Positions 59,339 to 64,000 of a DNA stretch of 64,000 nt are shown in pieces. Under the pieces are notes generated by a model. The model made no database searches. It had not been told where the DNA came from and saw only the letters and a list, made by a program, of their open reading frames with translations. This DNA is from Rhyzopertha dominica (lineage: Eukaryota > Arthropoda > Insecta > Coleoptera > Bostrichidae): assembly GCA_025024175.1 (NCBI GenBank), contig QCXZ01000003.1, positions 60,034,023 to 60,098,022 of the forward strand, given 5' to 3'. The position numbers and the translations under genes are program-made. The first letter of the stretch is position 1; each line of letters opens with the position of its first letter.

Positions 59339-59507
59339 TAAAATCAATTCTGTTTTTAAAATCTAAACCAATCACCTACCTCAATTTAAGGTATTATCAT
59401 TACTGGGTTAATTTTAGCTAACGTCAACTTTAACAAAAAGAAGAGAAACCGGTTCAATAAGTCTAGTAGTCCTTGAAAACAATTGCCACAATTTTAGGCA
59501 CATATAC

Positions 59508-59962
59508 CATAGATAAAGACAAGACAAATAGATGGGAATCTCTCGGTGGTGGGGGGTGACCATACGGATTAGTTTAGCCTAGTGACACGGCAAATTTTTG
59601 GCGCTAGCATCTGCTTGTAGTACTGTGACTTTATAAAGTCACTGTGCTTACAGTTGGCGGCAGGTTGGCGGTTTAGTTATTTATTTTTGCAAGTAGTTTA
59701 TTCCCGCGCCATTTGAAGTTATGTGACAAGTAACTTCGAAGAGGTAGTAATGGAACAAACTAGGTGCAAAGAAAGAAATTAAAAGAAAATAAAAAATCTG
59801 ACTTGCATGTTGTTGCTGCACCATTTAAAGCAGTTTCCTATATTATCGACTTGGCATATTCGTGTGTAGTTTAGCCTAGTGACACTGCAGGCGCTTTATA
59901 TGAACCTACCCCCACCATTATAGTTTCCCATCTATTTATCTTGCCCTTGTCTATGACATATA
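59508..59962. mobile_element. MITE-like element, ~0.45 kb
   Basis: Imperfect inverted ends of about 35 bp (ATAGATAAAGACAAG, AATAGATGGGAA against TTCCCATCTATTTATC, CTTGTCTATGACATA). TAGTTTAGCCTAGTGACAC occurs twice inside. No ORF. Confidence 0.6.
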
Positions 59963-61324
59963 CCCCAAAATCTGTAAATGAACAAGAACATCTCATTTGC
60001 AATCAAAATAACCACATGTCGTTATGTTTTACCATCATCTCCTAAAACTGTGCTAATAATATTTCATATATTATTTACATCTTAATCAAACCACACTCAC
60101 TAAGTTCGCACTTTATGTTAAAAACGTGCTATCACATAATTTCTTGTAGTAAAGTGTCAGTATGTGGAAGATACAACTCCATTTCACCCAAAAAAGTAAT
60201 GTAACAGTAACGTTTTCAAACGTATGATTACTCTCACCTTTACAAGTCTACGCCACATCAGAAGAACTTGTGCATATGTTTCATTTCGTATGTACAGTTT
60301 AAAATGTAAAATGTCCTATTAATAACACTTGGCAATAATGACACTTAATTTTTAACTGTCAAAGACAATTTATACAATAATTTTCGTACATCTATAATAA
60401 GTGTGAAAACATAATCAAGACATGCATTAGTATCATCGAATAAACATAACGTCTTCATAAAATAAACTTCTCAGAACAGCCTGCAAATGTTTGACGAAAA
60501 ACTTATAAACGAACTTCACATGGAATGTACAAAAACAATGAAATACGCAGTTTAACAATTTTTTGTTCGATTAAAATAAACTTAGGCACAAAATAGCTGC
60601 AAACAGATGTAGCATTTCAAAAGATGCTGGTGTATACTGGGAATTAATTTGAATTTTAGAATATGGATAATTATATTTGTTCCAGGAAGGTTCTAATCTC
60701 AATACCTACACTTATTATTGTAATTCGCAACCTGGCGGTAGCAATGTTTGACCTTGCTATACCTGACGCCGGATTATCTTGTTTTCCTGTTTAAACGGGA
60801 TTTTATGACAAGGTGCCCATTGCTTGCTAGTTAAGTGGCTCATAATTTTGGCATGGTAATATCAGCACGTGTGTATTTAACTAGGAGATAGCGAAAAACC
60901 TAGTCGTATCCAGCAGAATTTGCTTGAAAGATCGACATCGAATTGACGTCAGAAAATTCCAGAAATGCCGAAAAATCTTTGTTTTTGATCATAACATCTC
61001 TAATTCGTGAAAGGGCTATTTTACAAGTTGGTGGGTATTCGTTACTATTAGGAGAATGTGACGTTGCCAGATGAAACGATTACAGTAAAGCTCGTAAGCA
61101 ACATACAGTACTGAATTAAAACAGTATACAATTTAGTGATGCACACTATCAATACGATGTACAGTAGAATGAACAGTACATTTAAATTTATTCAATTTGT
61201 TAGCGAAGGATTATTAGATTATTTCTTAAAAAAGCGCTACCAAAGAGTACTAAAGACGGCATTACCAACGTTAATAGCTTATGATTCGCGTTTTATAATT
61301 TTTTATTGAGTTGCAGGGGGTCTC
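59963..61324. other. Intergenic, nothing recognised
   Basis: AT-rich DNA without recognised gene or repeat. Confidence 0.5.
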
Positions 61325-62627
61325 AATTGGGTATTTGCTATGTATTTATATTTTATTAAATTGCATATTAATAGGTAGCATCTAATCCACAAAACAACTG
61401 TGACAGCTTATAAATTCGAAAAAATGGATCGTAAGGTGTATTTTTAATATTAAAAATGTGAATATTTAAAGGGACCGCCAAAACGCGAACAAATTGGACG
61501 TGACGTCAGGTCTCTTGTAAATGGCCGCTTGTTTACATCTGGCGTCAGCGCGTCACGCGTCAGCCTCAGCCCGTCAATTCATCAGTTTGTTGTTTGCGTT
61601 CATTTTGTGACAAGCAAATTAAAATACGCCAAGAAAAAGTGATGTACTTATGAGTTCTGAAGGTATGTTCATTGTTAAGGAATTTGTGTACAACGACGAG
61701 CGGTTCAACGCGGCGAAGATGAGGAACGTAAAAGCAAAAAGCAACAGCATAAATGAACTTTTTATCAAATTAACGTAACATTGGTAATTTGATCACAGTG
61801 GGTTGTTGGAAACGTACTATTTCTAAACATAAAAATGTAAGAATCAAAAACGTACCCTAAACTTGACATTTATTTTAGAGGTCAGAATAAATATAAATTG
61901 CCATTTATTTTCGTGGCTGTTGCGGCTCGTTTCCGGTCTGGCTAACAGTCGAATATATGGGAAACAAACTTCTTTCTTTATTATAACATTTTTCTCTATC
62001 AACTTAAAACGCATTTAATTTTTCATAACCTCTTCAAGCTACAACAAAATGGAAACTGAATGGTAAACACCTATAACCCCAAAAAGAATAATAAAACTTA
62101 CATTAAGGATTAATATGATCTTCACAACAGAAAAAACAAACTTTGCGTTTTCGGCATATCACGTCTAGGGGCCTTAAACAACTTCATCATACGTTGATAA
62201 TCTCGAGGAACGGCTACAAAAATTTTGTTAGCTGTACTGACTGAAGTACTTTTATAACCATGTACGAAACAACACTTGTTTTATTTTCCATACATAATAG
62301 ACGCTTGTAAAACTACACAAATCACTTTTAGGTGCGGCCTCTTACACCGTCCTTTCAATAAATACCACACAAAAGCTTTTCCAATACAAGAATGATACTA
62401 CACCATTAAACAGCACGCTCCCAGGTAATGTTTACATGACACTTGACGTCACGAGTTTTATAACCTAGAATAGAAGCGTTTTGGCGGTGACTCCTAAGAT
62501 TCGAATTTTAGACCTGAAATTCTCTACCTACAAATATTTTTTTTTGTTTTTTTAACATGGAGTACGCTACATATGCACTTCAAGATTCATTTTACGCAAT
62601 TTTCAAAAAAAGTGATAATACCCAATT
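61325..62627 (-). mobile_element. THAP-carrying repeat, intact inverted copy
   Basis: 1303 bp, AATTGGGTATTTGC to ATACCCAATT; flanking bases extend the inverted match to CTCAATTGGGTAT. The THAP fragment lies on the - strand. Confidence 0.88.
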
Positions 62628-62832
62628 GAGGCGTTGCTTTGTTCGATCATTCAATTTCTCATAATAAGAGAACTCTATCAGTATCAGAGTAGTTGAATGT
62701 AAACATCATTAGCTGTTTTCCTTTGTTCAAGTAAATAAATTAATGTTGGCTTTAAAATTTGTGTAATTTTCGCGTATAATAGTTTTGTTAATAAATTAAA
62801 ACAAGTGTCTTACTGCACATCTTTTATGTTAA

Positions 62833-62877
62833 TTAGTACATGTTTCGAGGAAATCCACCCTCATCTTCAGCTAAAAG
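62833..62877 (-). ncRNA. Hammerhead ribozyme motif of the right-edge Penelope
   Basis: On the - strand: TTAG/CTAA stem I (4 pairs), core CTGAAGA (62870-62864), stem II GAGG/CCTC, GAAA (62846-62843), perfectly palindromic stem III ACATGT, A at the cleavage position (62837). The ACATGT palindrome has no loop, so cleavage would need a dimer, the arrangement described for PLE hammerheads. Confidence 0.75.
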
Positions 62878-63557
62878 TTGTAAAAGTATACAGATTGGTA
62901 CGCTAGATGTTAGAAAAAATATATTATACTTAATAGAGTATAAACATATTAAGACACAATCGTTTACGTGGATTACACAAAATAAACAAAACAAATGATA
63001 AATGATAAAATAATTACAGTTACAAACAACAGGTGACAGCTAACTTTGGGATGACAATCTATGCTCAGTCGACAAATGACAACTAAATGTTAAGATAACA
63101 AAACTGAAACGACAATGGAATCTTTTGGTAAAGGCAAAGCTATAAGTAGATCAAAATAGCAAAACAAAACTAAAAGGCTAAACTACTACTGTAAGAACAA
63201 TAGGTTGTCTAGAACAGGGAAGGAAAAATTCAGCTGGTCATTCAAACAAACCCTGGAGCTGTCGTTCATCAACGTTTTGATTTCCAAAACCTGCAAAATG
63301 TTCAACCTAACTACTTTTGGACAACTGTGTAAAGTTTAGCGTTATTAAAAAAAATAGGAAGTGTTATTTAAATCTGAGGCTCTATTTAATGAAACATAAC
63401 GAAAATGCTCTTTAATTCTAGTCCCCATGCTTTTCCAGATTGGCCTACATAGACAGAAGTGCAATCAGAACAATTAATGGAGTAAACCCCCGACTTAAAC
63501 CAAGCGTTAAACGAATCCTTGTTTCTAACCAAGTGGAATTGTAAATTGTTTCGAATT

Positions 63558-63944
63558 TTAAGATACTAGTAAACTGAATTTTCTTAAAATCTTGGAAAAA
63601 TTATGCGCTTTTCTTTTTCGAAAGCATTTGAAGAAAAAGGTTAAGAAAAGAGTTTGTAGAAAAATGAATAGAAAGCGGCTAGTTTTTGGTATAAGGGATG
63701 TGGGGATAGCTGTGTCAGCAGTAGAAGACTTCCTGTTATTTTCTAAATTGTTCATGAAAATTTCGGCTAAAATAGGCGACAAACTAAATCCCATTTCCAA
63801 ACCCGTCCCTTGGGAATAATATTTATTATTGAATGGAAAGAAACTTTGTTGAACGACAGTCTCAGTTAGAGAAAAATGATTTGAAATGTGGTCTTGGAAA
63901 ATAGAATATAAGCTAGTAAAATAAATGATTGTATACCATTGCAT
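63558..63944 (-). pseudogene. Penelope reverse transcriptase fragment
   Basis: Open frame with QGTGLEMGFSLSPILAEIFM, the RT motif just N-terminal to the catalytic aspartate motif. A shift shortly after breaks the frame, and the YADD-type site is not visible in it. Confidence 0.75.
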
Positions 63945-64000
63945 ACACGTACTATNTATTTTTCTAATTGGTACTAATATTTACAGTTTTTAGNCTGCGT

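Larger units (their letters stand above)
59081..59454. mobile_element. MITE with CCGGTTTCTCTTCT ends, host of a retrozyme
   Basis: Inverted ends CCGGTTTCTCTTCT at 59083-59096 and 59439-59452. Without the retrozyme insertion it would be about 140 bp. No coding capacity. Confidence 0.7.
62830..64000 (-). mobile_element. Penelope-like element, runs off the right edge
   Basis: On the - strand: reverse transcriptase block near 63840-63740 (EMGFSLSPILAEIFMNNLEN), GIY-YIG block near 63520-63430 (SGVYSINCSDCTSVYVGQSG), then a 3' region with a hammerhead. Frames shift between blocks, so the copy looks dead. It is a different lineage from the 5.8-kb copy, with other ribozyme and protein sequences. Confidence 0.85.

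Noticed and set aside
1..64000. CRISPR arrays, operons, bacterial promoters or ribosome binding sites
   Set aside because: The DNA is eukaryotic with spliced genes; no regularly spaced repeats were seen.

Overview
The window is insect nuclear DNA, most likely from a beetle. It is AT-rich, has split genes with GT-AG introns, and is packed with transposon debris. The insect call rests on gene content and on Penelope-type and THAP-type repeats; the beetle call is an impression and no marker proves it. Scattered single N bases mark a draft assembly.

Three host genes are well supported. (1) The 3' part of DNA topoisomerase II (Top2, + strand) runs from the left edge to 17574. It has six exons including an 18-nt microexon, with large repeat-filled introns. 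(2) TMEM223 (- strand, 20740-20042) is a two-exon gene for a small mitochondrial membrane protein; it converges on Top2. (3) An RNF144-type RBR E3 ubiquitin ligase (- strand, 45041-25410) has five exons whose phases all join cleanly into about 509 codons. It includes a long GC-rich N-terminal extension not found in the family core. Two short, similar first-exon-like ORFs near 52.0 and 54.9 kb may be 5' exons of an unknown gene or element.

The rest is mobile DNA. There are three Penelope-like element (PLE) remnants, all on the - strand (5.8-6.9, 17.9-18.5 and 62.8-64 kb). Each has a hammerhead-ribozyme-like motif just 3' of its GIY-YIG endonuclease remnant. A separate short repeat carries canonical hammerhead ribozymes at 28.27, 34.48 and 59.25 kb. 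Covariation in stems II and III, a 13-bp target-site duplication and permuted copies all fit a retrozyme (a small non-autonomous retroelement spread through circular RNA). Other families are: a ~1.3-kb inverted-terminal repeat that has captured a degenerate THAP-domain gene fragment with its intron (five copies, one nested in another); a tRNA-derived SINE with inverted dimers and clear target-site duplications; a 501-bp hAT-type MITE with an exact 8-bp duplication; several foldback elements bounded by TACAGGGT-like ends; a non-LTR retrotransposon tail with a (TAA)n tract; and a histone H2B pseudogene.

The most interesting content is the set of self-cleaving ribozyme motifs. Canonical retrozyme copies sit in the same window as the PLEs that are the suggested source of their mobilising machinery. 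The second is the compound foldback at 40.5-42.3 kb, built from alternating inverted units that carry seven CTCF-like motifs.
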